Part shown: positions 1 through 8,316 of the stretch, piece after piece | How the letters are laid out: the number at the start of each line of letters is the position of its first letter | How positions within the stretch are numbered: the first letter of the stretch is position 1 | NCBI RefSeq assembly: GCF_023571765.1 | Contig: NZ_JAMJXC010000018.1 | Location: forward strand, 49,722 to 113,721 | Reading direction: 5' to 3' | Origin: Xanthobacter aminoxidans | GTDB taxonomy: Bacteria; Pseudomonadota; Alphaproteobacteria; Rhizobiales; Xanthobacteraceae | Length of the DNA stretch: 64,000 bases | Position numbers and translations under genes: made by a program | The notes under the pieces: generated by a model | The model's database searches: none | Seen by the model: the letters and a program-made list of their open reading frames with translations, nothing else | Told to the model about the DNA's origin: nothing

Positions 1-710
1 AAGGCGCGGCGAAAGGCTTCGGCGGGCGCACCCTGTTCGAAGGGCTTGACCTCACCATCCGCCGGGGCGAGTTCGTGGCGCTGCTCGGCGCCTCGGGCTC
101 GGGCAAGACCACGCTGCTACGCATTCTGCTCGGTCTCGACACGCTGGATGCCGGGGAAGGCGAGGTCGCGACGCCGCGTGCCGCCGTGTTCCAGGAGCCC
201 CGGCTGGTGCCGTCCCAGCCGGTGTGGCGCAATGTGCTGATGGGCGTGCCCCGCCGCGCCCGGCAGCGACGGCAGGCGCTCGATGCGCTGGCCGAAGTCG
301 GCCTTGCCGGACATGCCGACGCCTGGCCCGTCACCCTCTCCGGCGGCGAGGCGCAACGGGTGGCGCTCGCCCGCGCGCTGGTGCTTGAGCCCACACTGCT
401 GCTGCTCGACGAGCCCTTCGCCGCCCTCGATGCGCTGACCCGCCTCAAGATGCAGGATCTGGTGCGCCGCCTGTGCGCCCGCCACCACCCCGGCACGCTG
501 CTCGTCACCCATGATGTGGACGAGGCCGTGCGCCTCGCCGATCGCGTCCTCGTGCTGCGCGACCGCCGCCTCACCCTCGACGCGACGGTGGGCGAGGCCC
601 GCGACGGCACCACGCCCGCCGGCGCCCGGCTGCGCGCCCGCCTCTATGCCGAGCTGGGCGTCGACCCGCTCGGGCTGGAGGCCGCCGGTGCGTCCGGCCG
701 CGCGCCGTGA
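1..710 (+). CDS. ABC transporter ATP-binding protein, SsuB/TauB type (5' truncated by window edge)
   Basis: Nucleotide-binding subunit that powers a NitT/TauT/SsuABC-type importer at the inner membrane. The reading frame is already open at the first base (frame 3), so the start codon lies left of the window. Visible motifs are Walker A GASGSGKTT, Q-loop FQEP, signature LSGGEAQRVALARAL, Walker B LLLLDEPFAALDA and H-loop VTHDVDEA. About 235 residues are present, so only a short N-terminus is missing. It lies 34 nt before a solute-binding protein gene, so it belongs to an importer whose permease is probably just outside the window. Sulfonate or taurine as substrate is inferred from family and neighbours. 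Confidence 0.93.
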   Translation, partial: GAAKGFGGRTLFEGLDLTIRRGEFVALLGASGSGKTTLLRILLGLDTLDAGEGEVATPRAAVFQEPRLVPSQPVWRNVLMGVPRRARQRRQALDALAEVGLAGHADAWPVTLSGGEAQRVALARALVLEPTLLLLDEPFAALDALTRLKMQDLVRRLCARHHPGTLLVTHDVDEAVRLADRVLVLRDRRLTLDATVGEARDGTTPAGARLRARLYAELGVDPLGLEAAGASGRAP

Positions 711-744
711 CCTTCGTTTCCCCTGACCAGCCAAGGACCCACCG

Positions 745-1809
745 ATGACCCGCTTCCCGACGAAACCGCCTCTCTCGCGCCGCCACGCGCTCGCGCTCGC
801 CCTGTCCTCGGCGCTCGCCGTCGGGCTGGGGGCTCCCGCTTCGGCCGCCGATCCGGATCTCTCCGGCGTCACCCTGCGCATCGGCATTTTCGAGGACGTG
901 ACCCGCGATGCCATCGAGGCCACCGATTTCCTGAAGGGCACGCCCTACAAGATCCAGTGGGCGCGCCTCAACGGTGCGGGCCCGACCGTGCAGGCGCTGG
1001 GCGGCAATGCCATCGACATCTCATGGGGCCTCAGCGATACGGCGGCGGCCAAGGCCTCCTCGGAGGACAGGCAGAACTGGACCGCCCAGAATGCGCCCAT
1101 CAAGGTGGTGGCGCTGCTGAAGCCCCTCGACGAGGACAAGTTCTCCAACAGCCTCATCGCCGCCCACAAGAGCGCCGGCATCAAGACCCTCGCTGATCTC
1201 AAGGGCAAGACATACGCCTATAACGAGGGCGGCAACATCAACGCGCTCGCGTTGCTCGGCCTTTATGCCGCCGGGCTGACGACCAAGGACGTGCAGGTGC
1301 GCCTCCTGACCTATGACGCGACCTCAACCGCCTTGATCGCGGGTGCGGTGAATGCGGCACCCGTCACCCGCGCCCGCGTCGCCGACGCCCTGGCGGATGG
1401 CACGCTGATCGAGATCGCGCGCGATATCGATGTGGGCTTCCCCGGCTTCGTCTCGGTCACCGCCCGCACCGCCGCCGTCGACGATCCCAAGCTCGGCCCG
1501 GCCATCGGCGATTTCCTCAACCGGCTCGCCCGCTATCTGCGCTGGGCCTCGAGCCGTCCCGAGGAGACCGCGAAATCCTATGTGAAGACCCAGCAGCTCG
1601 CTGAGCGCGACGCGCTCGCCGCCGCCCGGGCCAAGGCCGTGACCCTCATTCCCGTGAACCCCGGCAGCCCGGGCTTCGAGAAGGAGATCGCGGCCACCGA
1701 AAAGCTGGTGAAGGCCGGCTTCTATCCCCGTCCGGTGGACTTCGCGACCGTGGTGGACGGTCGTTACGCCGAGCAGATACTCAGCGGCGACAAGGCCCCG
1801 ACAAACTGA
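745..1809 (+). CDS. ABC transporter solute-binding protein, aliphatic-sulfonate/NitT-TauT family
   Basis: Periplasmic substrate-capture protein of 354 residues, the usual size for SsuA-like proteins. The N-terminus has a Tat-like twin arginine followed by a hydrophobic stretch (LSRRHALALALSSALAVG) and an ASA-A cleavage region near residue 34. The mature part starts with a beta strand typical of the family (LRIGIFEDVTRD) and carries the central NAIDISWGLSDTAA segment where these proteins contact ligand. It follows the truncated ATPase gene and is closed by a terminator hairpin about 100 nt downstream, so it looks like the last gene of the operon. Substrate unknown; sulfonate inferred. Confidence 0.88.
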   Translation: MTRFPTKPPLSRRHALALALSSALAVGLGAPASAADPDLSGVTLRIGIFEDVTRDAIEATDFLKGTPYKIQWARLNGAGPTVQALGGNAIDISWGLSDTAAAKASSEDRQNWTAQNAPIKVVALLKPLDEDKFSNSLIAAHKSAGIKTLADLKGKTYAYNEGGNINALALLGLYAAGLTTKDVQVRLLTYDATSTALIAGAVNAAPVTRARVADALADGTLIEIARDIDVGFPGFVSVTARTAAVDDPKLGPAIGDFLNRLARYLRWASSRPEETAKSYVKTQQLAERDALAAARAKAVTLIPVNPGSPGFEKEIAATEKLVKAGFYPRPVDFATVVDGRYAEQILSGDKAPTN

Positions 1810-1912
1810 TTGGCAGGGCACGGACGCAAGGACATGCGGTGCCGGCGGGAAACCGGCACCGCGGCATGACGGGGCTGTTCCTCGCCGATTGGCGCGGTCA
1901 CGCCTGAACGCA

Positions 1913-1949
1913 AACGGCTCCCGCCCGAAGGCAGGAGCCGTTGCCTTTT
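1913..1949 (+). terminator. Rho-independent terminator after the first ABC operon
   Basis: Perfect 9-bp stem AACGGCTCC/GGAGCCGTT (1913-1921 with 1934-1942), loop of 12 nt, followed by GCCTTTTC. It sits between the + strand binding protein and the convergent ferredoxin gene. Confidence 0.75.
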
Positions 1950-2038
1950 CGGCATTGAGCCGTGCTGGGAGATGATCGGGATAAGGGTGGGCTGTCGCGG
2001 CCTCGCCCGTGTCTGGCGCGAGCCACAGCTTTCACCCG

Positions 2039-2362
2039 CTACTTCGCCGAGAGCACCGCGTGCATGGCGTCCACCGAGCGGTTGGCGGCGGTGGCGGGGG
2101 TCCAGCCGATGGCGGCGCGATAGGTGCCGAGGGGGAGCGGCGCGTCCGCCTCGCTGGCGAGGCCGAGAGGCGCCCCGGCGGTGGGTGCCACGTAGAGCGC
2201 ATCCTCCGGGCAATAGAGTTCGCACATGAAGCAGGTTTGGCAATCCGCCTGCCGGGCAATCACCGGCGGGCCGGACAGGGACGGCGCGAACACGTTTGTT
2301 GGGCACGCGGCGACGCAGATGTTGCAGCCGGTGCAGCGGGCGGCGCTGATGAGCTCGATCAT
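2039..2362 (-). CDS. Ferredoxin, 2[4Fe-4S] type
   Basis: Small (107 aa) cytoplasmic electron carrier. Two cluster motifs are visible: CTGCNICVAACP (residues 10-21) and CQTCFMCELYCP (41-52), each giving CxxCxxCxxxCP as in bacterial 2[4Fe-4S] ferredoxins. The C-terminal 50 residues are a non-cysteine extension. Its ATG overlaps the stop of the upstream flavoprotein gene (ATGA), so the two are translationally coupled and probably form one oxidoreductase, comparable in layout to the A/B subunits of adenylylsulfate reductase. That functional link is inference. The operon is divergent from a TauD-like dioxygenase. Confidence 0.9.
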   Translation of the reverse strand: MIELISAARCTGCNICVAACPTNVFAPSLSGPPVIARQADCQTCFMCELYCPEDALYVAPTAGAPLGLASEADAPLPLGTYRAAIGWTPATAANRSVDAMHAVLSAK

Positions 2363-3984
2363 GCCGCGATCCCTTCGCCCGAGCGCTGCTCCACGGCATC
2401 CGCCGCAAGGGGCGGGGCCGGCCGGTGGGAGACGGACACCTCGGTGAGACCTGCCGCGGTAAGAAGGTGGCGCTGCGCCAGGTCGGCGGCCGCATGGTCG
2501 ATCCGGCGATGCATGCCGCGGCTCTCGGTGCGGGCGAGCGCGCTGCGGTACATCCAGCGGGCCACCGCCGTCATGGCCGCCGCCTCGCGGGCGCGCAGCA
2601 CGTTGGTGCCATCCGCCGGGGCGGAGGCGGACAGGCGCGCCCACTGGCTGTCGAGACGGTCGAGGGAGCGGGTCAGGCCCTCCTCGGTGCGGAAATAATT
2701 GCGATCGAAGGGGTGGACCTCGCCCACCACGGTGCGCGCCGCCTCGGCGGGATCGAAGGGGCGGGCGCCGGCGTCCCGCAGCCCCGCGGTGCCGGCGCCC
2801 CAGCGCACGCGCCCGTTCGGGGCGCGGCGGCCAAACTCCGCGGCGGCGCGCCCGGCCCAGCGCCCGGACGAAACCGCCCAGGCGGCATTGTGGCTGCCGC
2901 CGCCGGTGAATCCTCCGCAGATCAATTCGCGCGTCGCCGCGTCCCCCGCCGCATAGAGGCCGGGCACGCGCGTCGCGCAGGTCTCGTCCACGATGCGCAG
3001 CCCGCCGGTGCCGCGCACGGTGCCTTCGAGGTGGAGGGTGATGGGGAAGCGGTCCCGGAACGGATCGATGCCCATGCGGTCGAACGGCAGGAAGAAATTG
3101 GGCTGGGCCGCGCGCATGTTGGCCTGCATGGCCGCGTCGGCGCGGTCGAGCCTTGCGAACACGCGACCCTTCTGGAGATGCCGCGCGATCACCGAGCGCC
3201 CTCCGTTGGAGGCGGCGCCGGGAATCACCTCTCCGGCCTCGTCGGTGAAGGTCGCCCACTTGAAGAACAGGGTCTTGGTGACGGAGGCGAAGTCCGCCGC
3301 GATGGCATAGGCGTTGGAGAATTCCATGCCGGAAAAGTCCGCGCCGGCTTCCGCCGCCATCAGGTGGCCGTCGCCGGTGAGCGCGGTGCAGCCGAGCGCG
3401 CGGGAGAGGAAGGCGCAGCCGCCGGTGGCGATCACCACGGCCCCGGCATCCACCTGCCAGCCATCCCCCTGCTGCCGGCGGATGCCCCGGGCGCCGGCCA
3501 CCGCGCCGGCCTCGTCCACCAGCAGTTCCAGCGCCGGGGAATGATCGAGGATGCGCACGCCCGCGCCCTTCGCGAGCTTGCGCATGAGGCGCATATATTC
3601 CGGCCCCTGCAACGAGACGCGGATGGGATTGCCCGCGCCGTCCACCGGAAAGGGATAGCCGCGCGCGCCGAGTTCATGGAGGGCCGCGTGGGTGGTCTCC
3701 AGCACCCGGGCCGACCATGCGCGATCGGCGAGGAAGCCGCCCAGAGCCTCGCGGCTGACGATGGCAGCGGCGCGCAGCTTGGGGTCCGGCTCGACATACC
3801 AGATGGAGGTGCCGGACGGGGCGGTGGCGCCGGACGTGCCGCAGAAGCCCTTGTCCGCCAGCACCACCCGCGCGCCCGTCCGCGCCGCCTCGAACGCCGC
3901 CCAGGTGCCGGAGGGGCCGCCGCCGAGCACGAGCACGTCGCAGGTGAGATGGAGCCCAGACCGGGCGGAAGATGAAAAGCCCAT
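2359..3984 (-). CDS. FAD-dependent oxidoreductase of the fumarate reductase/succinate dehydrogenase/AprA flavoprotein superfamily
   Basis: Flavoprotein of 541 residues. The N-terminus has the dinucleotide-binding motif VLVLGGGPSGTWAAFEAAR with an acidic end to strand 2 (VVLADKGF); a late FAD-contact segment GLYAAGDAATRELICGGF is also present. Residues with TGDGHLMAAEAGADFSGMEF match the conserved T-G-D-G block of the superfamily. Start chosen at the ATG preceded by GGGAGG (6-nt spacing); an upstream ATG at 4056 lacks a ribosome site. Coupled to the ferredoxin gene, which probably passes electrons to or from the FAD. Given the surrounding sulfonate transporters and dioxygenase, a role in an unrecognised sulfur-compound redox step is likely, but the substrate cannot be read from sequence. 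Confidence 0.85.
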   Translation of the reverse strand: MGFSSSARSGLHLTCDVLVLGGGPSGTWAAFEAARTGARVVLADKGFCGTSGATAPSGTSIWYVEPDPKLRAAAIVSREALGGFLADRAWSARVLETTHAALHELGARGYPFPVDGAGNPIRVSLQGPEYMRLMRKLAKGAGVRILDHSPALELLVDEAGAVAGARGIRRQQGDGWQVDAGAVVIATGGCAFLSRALGCTALTGDGHLMAAEAGADFSGMEFSNAYAIAADFASVTKTLFFKWATFTDEAGEVIPGAASNGGRSVIARHLQKGRVFARLDRADAAMQANMRAAQPNFFLPFDRMGIDPFRDRFPITLHLEGTVRGTGGLRIVDETCATRVPGLYAAGDAATRELICGGFTGGGSHNAAWAVSSGRWAGRAAAEFGRRAPNGRVRWGAGTAGLRDAGARPFDPAEAARTVVGEVHPFDRNYFRTEEGLTRSLDRLDSQWARLSASAPADGTNVLRAREAAAMTAVARWMYRSALARTESRGMHRRIDHAAADLAQRHLLTAAGLTEVSVSHRPAPPLAADAVEQRSGEGIAA

Positions 3985-4094
3985 GATGCCTCCCGAAGCC
4001 CTCGCGAACGCCGGCCGCCACGCTGTCGCGCGAAGCCGAAGCGCAGGCGGCGCCAAATAACGTCGATATAATGTTCATTTAGTTTATAGACTTA

Positions 4095-4109
4095 CTTGAA
4101 AATATCAAG
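4095..4109. promoter_or_regulatory. Palindromic operator candidate between flavoprotein and TauD-like genes
   Basis: CTTGAAAATATCAAG, an inverted repeat (CTTGA-N5-TCAAG), lies in an AT-rich 192-nt divergent intergenic region (3985-4176). On the opposite strand it reads CTTGATATTTTCAAG, and its first 12 bases recur exactly at 11116-11127 in another divergent promoter of this block, suggesting a shared regulator. The 4060-4095 stretch (TATAATGTTCATTTAG) is a plausible promoter for the minus operon. Confidence 0.45.
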
Positions 4110-4176
4110 ATTAATGTCCCTCGGCCGCCGGGAGACGCGCGGCCGCTTCGTCCGCCGCAGCCTGTCAGGAGGCCCC

Positions 4177-5145
4177 ATGAGCGCTTCGATCAGCACCCTT
4201 CCCAACACTCCGGAGCCCGCCATTCCCGAGAGCGACATCCTCCCGCTCTCCGGGCGCATCGGCGTCGAGATCCGCAATGTGCGCCTCGCCGGCGACCTGC
4301 CGCAGCCGCTGTTCGACGAGATCCACCGCCTGCTGCTGAAGCACAAGGCGCTGTTCTTCCGCGACCAGCACCATCTCGACGACGCGGCGCAGGAGGCCTT
4401 CGGCGCGCGCTTCGGCGGGCTTGTGCCGCATCCGACCATCGGGGCGCTGGCCGGCACCTCCTCGGTGCTTGAGCTGGACACCCGCCGCACCGGCGAGCGC
4501 GACAGCGGCCAGGGCGCCGGCCGGGCCGACCAGTGGCACACCGACGTGACCTTCGTGGACGCCTACCCGAAGATCTCCGTGCTGCGCGGCGTGGTGATCC
4601 CGGCGGCCGGCGGCGACACCGTGTGGTCCAACACCGCCGCCGTCTACGAGCGCCTGCCCGAACCGCTGCGCCAGCTGGCGGACAGCCTGTGGGCGACCCA
4701 TTCCAACGCCTACGACTATGCCGCCGTGCGCCCCCACGCCACCGACGACGACCGGCAGGTGTTCGACCGCACCTTCACCAAGACCGTCTTCGAGACCGAC
4801 CATCCGGTGGTGCGGGTGCATCCCGAGACGGGCGAGCGTTCGCTGGTGCTGGGCAATTTCGTGCAGCGCTTCGTCGGCCTCAATAAGGGCGACAGCCAGA
4901 AGCTCTACGACCTGTTCCAGAGCCACATCACCGCGCCGGAGAACACCGTGCGCTGGCGCTGGCGGGCGGGGGACATCGCCATCTGGGACAATCGCTCCAC
5001 CCAGCACTACGCGGTGAACGACTATGGCGACGCCCACCGCGTCGTGCGCCGCGTGACCGTGGACGGCGAGGTCCCGGTGAGCGTGGACGGCCGCACCAGC
5101 GTCACCCGCAACCGCTTCGACAAGCCGGCCGACCGCGCCGCCTGA
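4177..5145 (+). CDS. TauD/TfdA-family Fe(II)/2-oxoglutarate-dependent dioxygenase
   Basis: 322-residue enzyme of the family that hydroxylates taurine, alkylsulfonates, sulfate esters or related compounds, releasing sulfite or sulfate. Facial triad visible: WHTD (His121, Asp123) and distal QHYA (His277); the 2-oxoglutarate-binding arginine lies in HRVVRRV (288-292). WDNRSTQHYAVNDY is a hallmark block. Start chosen at the ATG preceded by CAGGAGG; an upstream in-frame ATG at 4096 has no ribosome site. It leads the operon that contains a binding protein, two permeases and an ATPase, so it probably acts on the compound imported by that system. Alkylsulfatase versus sulfonate dioxygenase cannot be separated here. 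Confidence 0.93.
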   Translation: MSASISTLPNTPEPAIPESDILPLSGRIGVEIRNVRLAGDLPQPLFDEIHRLLLKHKALFFRDQHHLDDAAQEAFGARFGGLVPHPTIGALAGTSSVLELDTRRTGERDSGQGAGRADQWHTDVTFVDAYPKISVLRGVVIPAAGGDTVWSNTAAVYERLPEPLRQLADSLWATHSNAYDYAAVRPHATDDDRQVFDRTFTKTVFETDHPVVRVHPETGERSLVLGNFVQRFVGLNKGDSQKLYDLFQSHITAPENTVRWRWRAGDIAIWDNRSTQHYAVNDYGDAHRVVRRVTVDGEVPVSVDGRTSVTRNRFDKPADRAA

Positions 5146-5218
5146 CCCCGCGCAGGCCGGCGGGCGGCAGGCCCGGCCGCCGGCGCCTCTTCTGGCCCCT
5201 TTCAGGAGTTCGAGACCG

Positions 5219-6343
5219 ATGTCTGCCCTGCTGCGCCCCGTTCTGCGTCCCATTCTGCGTGCCTTGGCCCGCGCCGCGTCGGCGCTGTTCTGCCTCGCGC
5301 TCCTCGCCGCCCCCGCAGCGGCCGAGACCGTGATCCGCTTCGGCCATCCCGGTGTCGGCGCGGAACAGCGGCCCTATTCCTATGGGGATGCGACCACCTA
5401 TGCCCGCGCCCGCCAGCTGATCGAGAAGGAATTCGCCGACGACAAGGACGTGAAGATCGAATGGACCTTCTTCCGCGGCGCCGGCCCCGCGCTGAATGAA
5501 TCTGTGGCCTCCGGCCAGCTCGACTTCTTCCTGCTGGGCGACCTGCCGGCCATTGTCGGCCGGGCGCGGGGGCTTAAGCACAAATTCATCTTCGCCACCG
5601 GGCGCAACAACCCGATCTTTCTTGCCGTACCCACCGACAGCACCATCACCAAGGTGGAGGACGTGAAGGGCAAGAAGGTCGCCTTGTTCAAGGGCACCAA
5701 CCTGCAGAACGCCACCGACCGCATCCTCGCTTTGCACGGCCTTTCGGAAAAGGACGTGCGCTTCATCAATCTCGACGCCAACGCCGCGGTCGCCGCCCTG
5801 ACCTCCGGCAATGTGGATGCGGTGTTCGGCGGGCAAGAATATCTGCCGCTGGCGGCCAAGGGCGTGGTGAAGATCGTCTACACCACCAAGGGCGACGACC
5901 CGACGCTGGGGCGCAATTCCTCCTATTTCGTCACCGAGGCCTTCGCCGCCGCTCACCCGGACCTTACCCAGCGCGTGGTGACCGCTTTCATCAAGGCCGC
6001 CCATTTCATCTCGCAGGACCAGAACCGGGACGAGGCGTTCGAGGCCTGGGCGCTCTCGGGATTGCCCAAGGAGACCTTCGTCACCAATTTCGAAGGCCAG
6101 CGGCTCTCCCTCATCGTCAATCCGCTGATCGATGACTATGTGGTCGCCCGCTACAAGGAACAGGCCCAGGCCGCCAAGGATTACGGCCTGCTCAAGGGCG
6201 ATCCCGACATCGACCACTGGTTCGACCGCACCTATCTCAACGCGGCGCTGAAGACGCTGAAGCTCGAGGACTTCTGGTCCACCCGCGACGGGCGCGGAAA
6301 CATCGAGACGCGCGGCAGCATCGACCAGAAGGCGTCAAACTAG
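5219..6343 (+). CDS. ABC transporter solute-binding protein, sulfonate/NitT-TauT family
   Basis: 374-residue periplasmic binding protein with a long cleavable signal (about 33 residues ending AAPAAA-E). The mature start VIRFGHPGVGAEQRPYS and the segment GQLDFFLLGDLPAIVGRARG follow the SsuA-like fold. It is unusually long for the family through an extended C-terminus. It sits 73 nt after the TauD-like gene, with a GGAG-type ribosome site, and before two permease genes and an ATPase. The pairing with a dioxygenase suggests an organosulfur ligand (inference). Confidence 0.88.
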   Translation: MSALLRPVLRPILRALARAASALFCLALLAAPAAAETVIRFGHPGVGAEQRPYSYGDATTYARARQLIEKEFADDKDVKIEWTFFRGAGPALNESVASGQLDFFLLGDLPAIVGRARGLKHKFIFATGRNNPIFLAVPTDSTITKVEDVKGKKVALFKGTNLQNATDRILALHGLSEKDVRFINLDANAAVAALTSGNVDAVFGGQEYLPLAAKGVVKIVYTTKGDDPTLGRNSSYFVTEAFAAAHPDLTQRVVTAFIKAAHFISQDQNRDEAFEAWALSGLPKETFVTNFEGQRLSLIVNPLIDDYVVARYKEQAQAAKDYGLLKGDPDIDHWFDRTYLNAALKTLKLEDFWSTRDGRGNIETRGSIDQKASN

Positions 6344-6405
6344 CAAGCGGCACGCAGGCTCGACGACGGACGGAGGCTGATGCGCCCCGCGCCCCTCGTT
6401 CAGCC

Positions 6406-6514
6406 GTCATGCCCCGGCTTGTCCGGGGCATCCACCGGGCCGCGCATCGGGTGTTTCCGGCCGGATACCGCGCCCGGCCATCCGTGGATCCCCCGCACGA
6501 GGCGGGGGATGACG
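6406..6514. repeat. REP-like palindromic intergenic element
   Basis: Two arms face each other: GTCATGCCCCGGCTTGTCCG at 6406-6425 and, at the other end, CGAGGCGGGGGATGACG (6498-6514). The outer ends GTCAT/ATGAC and inner ATCCAC/GTGGAT match as inverted repeats, and each half is itself a small hairpin. This form (GTCATGCCCCGG...GGGGATGAC) is a dispersed repeat seen in many Hyphomicrobiales. It sits between the binding-protein gene and the first permease gene, where it could stabilise the upstream mRNA. Confidence 0.65.
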
Positions 6515-6620
6515 AGCGGCGAAAACACGAGGAACGACACATAGCGGGCGGTTGGGCATCGGCGAGCGGCAGGAACGGTTCAAAGCGCCGGCACGCAGCA
6601 GAGACGGAAGGTGACACAGC

Positions 6621-7502
6621 ATGAGCCTTGCAGAGACGCTGGACAAACCGGCCTTCGACACATCGCCTCGCGACGGCGCCGCGGCCGATACCGCAGCCCG
6701 GCGACACACCCGCCGGCCTGGCCCCTCCCGCCCGACGGCCCTCGGCTCGGTCTTGCTCGGCCTGTCCTTTCCCTTCGCCTTGCTGGTGGTCTGGTGGTGG
6801 GCCGCGCGCCTGGGCCTCGTGCCGGAGCAGATCCTGCCGGCACCGGCGACCATCTATGAGACCGTCTCCAGCCTCATCACCGACGGCACGCTCGCCACCC
6901 ATCTCGAAGTCTCCACCCACCGCGTGCTTGTGGGCTTCGGGCTCGGCGCCGTGTTCGGCCTCGTCTTCGGTGCGGCGGCGGGACTTTCGCCGACCGTGCG
7001 TGCCTTCCTCTATCCCCCGGTGCAGGCGGTGGCGCGCGTGAACGTGCTCGCCTGGATGCCTCTCCTCACCTTGTTCATGGGCATCGACGAGCCGCTGAAA
7101 TACGTGGTCATCGGCTGGTCGGCAGCGATCCCCATCATCCTCGGCACGGCGCGCGGCATCGAGAATGTCTCGCCCGCCTTCCGCGAACTCGGGCGCGTGC
7201 TGCACTTCAACACGCGCGATACCCTGCGCCTCGTGGTGCTGCCCGGCGCGGTGCCCTCCATCTTCGCCGGCCTGCGCGAAGGTCTCGCCAATGCGTGGCA
7301 GACGCTGGTGCTGGCCGAGCTGTTCGCCTCGTTCGAGGGGCTGGGCTATCTGATGACCTGGGGCCGGCAGCTGTTCCAGCTCGATCTCGTCATCATCGCC
7401 ATGATCGTGGTGGCCCTCGCCGGCCTCGCCATGGATCTCGCCTTGCGCTGGGTGGAGCGCCGGGCCCAGCCGTGGAAGCGGGAGACGCGCGATGTCCATT
7501 GA
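6621..7502 (+). CDS. ABC transporter permease, SsuC/TauC type (first of two)
   Basis: 293-residue inner-membrane subunit with a polar N-terminal tail of about 45 residues and then about six hydrophobic segments. The cytoplasmic EAA loop that docks on the ATPase is visible as FRELGRVLHFNTRDTLRLVVLPGAVPS broken by the usual glycine region, with the first part ELGRVLHFNTRDTL most conserved. The gene overlaps the second permease by 11 nt. Two different permeases with one ATPase imply a heterodimeric membrane channel, which is uncommon among SsuC-type systems, where one permease normally forms a homodimer. Confidence 0.9.
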   Translation: MSLAETLDKPAFDTSPRDGAAADTAARRHTRRPGPSRPTALGSVLLGLSFPFALLVVWWWAARLGLVPEQILPAPATIYETVSSLITDGTLATHLEVSTHRVLVGFGLGAVFGLVFGAAAGLSPTVRAFLYPPVQAVARVNVLAWMPLLTLFMGIDEPLKYVVIGWSAAIPIILGTARGIENVSPAFRELGRVLHFNTRDTLRLVVLPGAVPSIFAGLREGLANAWQTLVLAELFASFEGLGYLMTWGRQLFQLDLVIIAMIVVALAGLAMDLALRWVERRAQPWKRETRDVH

Positions 7503-8316
7503 GGCCACTGCCGCCACCGCCCTGCCCGCCGAAACCCGCGCCGGCAATGCACTGCGGAGCGTCGCGCGCCGGATCGAGTGGCGCCCATGGACGGCGTTCG
7601 CCGCCCTGCTCGCTTTGTGGTTCGCCGCCCATCACTTCGGTTGGGTGCCCGCCAAATACCTGCCCTCCCCGGTCGCGGTGGTGCAGCGTCTCATCCGCGA
7701 GGTCACGGCGGGCACGCTGCTGCACGATCTCCACGAGACGTTGCGGCGCAATCTCTCCGGTCTCGTCATTGGCGTTGCGGCCGGCCTTGCGCTGGGGGCG
7801 CTGCTGGGCGCCTCCTCCCTCGTCGGGCGCATCGTCGGCCCCACGGTGCTGGCGCAGCGGCAGACGGCGCTGTTCGCCTGGGTGCCGCTGCTCGCCATGT
7901 GGTTCGGCGGTGGCGACACGGGCAAGATCACCTTCATCGCGGTGGCCGCCTTCCAGCCGGTGGTCATCGGCACATGGCGGGGCATCAGCCTCGTGCCCAC
8001 CACCTATCGCGAGCTTTCCGACGTGCTGCTGTTGAGCCGCTGGAACTACATGCGGCTCGTCGCCTTGCCCCACGCTTTGCCCATGATCTTCACCGGCCTC
8101 CACGGCGCGCTCATCTACGCCTGGCTCGCCACCGTGGGCTCTGAGCTGTTCCTCAACATCTCGCCCGGCCTCGGCGGGCGGCTCAATGAGGGCAGCCAGC
8201 TGTTCGAGATCGACCTGCTGTTCCTCGTCATTCTCCTCTTCGGCCTCATCGGCCTCGGCTTCAATACGCTGGCCGAACGCGCCGAAGGCCTCCTGATCCG
8301 CTGGAACAACCGATGA
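7492..8316 (+). CDS. ABC transporter permease, SsuC/TauC type (second of two)
   Basis: 274-residue membrane subunit with about six transmembrane stretches (for example FAALLALWFAAHHFGW near the N-terminus and LLFLVILLFGLIGLGF near the C-terminus). The EAA-type loop reads YRELSDVLLLSRWNYMRLVA. It overlaps the preceding permease by 11 nt and the ATPase gene by 4 nt (ATGA), so all three are translationally coupled. It is clearly diverged from its neighbour, so this is not a recent tandem duplication. Confidence 0.9.
   Translation: MSIEATAATALPAETRAGNALRSVARRIEWRPWTAFAALLALWFAAHHFGWVPAKYLPSPVAVVQRLIREVTAGTLLHDLHETLRRNLSGLVIGVAAGLALGALLGASSLVGRIVGPTVLAQRQTALFAWVPLLAMWFGGGDTGKITFIAVAAFQPVVIGTWRGISLVPTTYRELSDVLLLSRWNYMRLVALPHALPMIFTGLHGALIYAWLATVGSELFLNISPGLGGRLNEGSQLFEIDLLFLVILLFGLIGLGFNTLAERAEGLLIRWNNR

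Noticed and set aside
117..941. Long minus-strand open frame opposite the first ABC genes
   Set aside because: It is the antisense shadow of an ATPase and a binding-protein gene in GC-rich DNA; low-complexity H/G/R/E-rich translation, no ribosome site.
2425..3975. 516-codon plus-strand open frame opposite the flavoprotein gene
   Set aside because: The opposite strand encodes a clear FAD-binding protein with ribosome site and coupling; this frame has no domain and a shadow-like composition.
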